A stretch of 38,724 nt of DNA from a virus, in the IMG/VR virus record IMGVR_UViG_3300044682_000028, positions 1 to 38,724 of that record; one strand, 5' to 3'. The position numbers and the translations under genes are program-made. Shown in pieces: positions 38,349-38,724 of this stretch. Position 1 is the stretch's first letter. Each line of letters starts with the position of its first letter. The notes under the pieces were generated by a model. It did not search any database. It saw only the letters and a program-made list of their open reading frames with translations, and was not told the DNA's origin.

Positions 38349-38600
38349 TTAACCAGTCTTCGACCAGGGCGCTTTTTCGGGCGGGTGCGCCTCGAGCGTC
38401 GCAATGTGTTTGTCGAGCGACTCGCGGAGCTCGCGCGCCAATTGCAACGGGAAACCTACCCACGTCGTGGGCCGGCTGAAATTCAAATAAACGACGCCCT
38501 TGGTCGCGTCGGATGCAATCGCCAAGCGCGGCTCAACGGCGCGGGCGTGCTGGTCTAGTGGGCCGCTGACAATGCGGCTGATGCGTTCGGGACTAGCCAT
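38349..38600 (-). CDS. Small paralogue B, reverse strand
   Basis: This 83-residue protein shares its core with paralogue A: GPLDQHARAVEPRLAIASDA, then KGVVYLNFSRPTTWVGFPLQ and RELRESLDKHIATLEAHPPE. ATG 38600 is used; a GTG two codons upstream (38606) is possible. It lies nine bases upstream of gene A, so the two form an operon reading against the structural genes. The promoter should lie in the 90 bases up to the scaffold start, across the join. Both keep an intact frame, so both are probably used. Confidence 0.75.
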   Translation of the reverse strand: MASPERISRIVSGPLDQHARAVEPRLAIASDATKGVVYLNFSRPTTWVGFPLQLARELRESLDKHIATLEAHPPEKAPWSKTG

Positions 38601-38613
38601 CAACACACGATTT

Positions 38614-38724
38614 TAAGTCGACCGCGCGCGCCTTCGTTCGCGCCGCGGCCGGTCAAGTTCTGGCGCCTCGGCGCTGGATGTACCCCACATGAACGAAACC
38701 AACGAACAACAGCCGATCGCTTCG
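38614..38724. repeat. Terminal direct repeat, right copy
   Basis: This is identical to bases 1-111. It includes the first 12 codons of the scaffold gene (38689-38724) again. It should be removed to obtain the 38,613-bp circle and is not a second gene. Confidence 0.9.

Noticed and set aside
1-38724. True direct terminal repeats of a T7-like phage
   Set aside because: A 111-base repeat is shorter than usual T7-like repeats, the gene order is P22-like (headful packaging), and the repeat contains a gene start; assembly overlap is simpler.

Overview
The window is a complete circular genome of a temperate, P22-like podovirus. The first 111 bases recur exactly as the last 111 bases (38614-38724), so the unique length is 38,613 bp; this looks like the overlap left when a circular molecule is assembled. 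The host is not known. The DNA is GC-rich, and two proteins carry short Sec signals ending in AQA or GQT, a style common in Acidobacteriota, but that is only a weak inference.

Late genes run on the + strand from about 26,700, across the join, to 18,460. Their order is that of P22: small terminase, large terminase, portal, scaffold, coat, gp4, gp10, (tail needle position), gp14, gp7, gp20, gp16. Two core genes are interrupted. The large terminase is split at its ATPase/nuclease boundary by eight genes (30,688-34,689). They include a glycosyltransferase, two membrane proteins and a double-psi beta-barrel protein, and an intrinsic terminator lies among them. The DNA-stabilisation protein gp10 is split at 5,250; its last ~65 residues are fused behind an unrelated ~340-residue domain. 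A pectate-lyase-fold spike and two fibre-like proteins are the likely receptor-binding proteins. The gp16-like ejection protein is fused to a ddrB-ParB polyvalent domain.

A - strand operon (22,182 to 18,479) holds a lambda-O-like replication initiator with a lambda-style origin inside its gene: eight 13-bp iterons followed by an A+T-rich stretch. It also encodes a protein with two helix-turn-helix domains and several small, often Cys-rich proteins. A tyrosine integrase (22,486-23,466, +) and two terminators follow. A second - strand operon (26,581 to 23,893) encodes a zinc-cluster protein, a Pro-rich protein, a Gp157-family protein and small unknowns. The divergent control region at 26,580-26,920 has a repeated ACGCAT motif and promoter-like boxes. 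Three genes there start exactly six bases downstream of a -10-like box, which suggests leaderless transcripts and a candidate lysogeny switch without any recognisable CI or Cro.

Accessory genes on the - strand inside the late region include an Acb2/Tad1-hairpin-like protein (a possible CBASS or Thoeris signal sponge) with an HTH partner, and a pair of small paralogues beside the portal.
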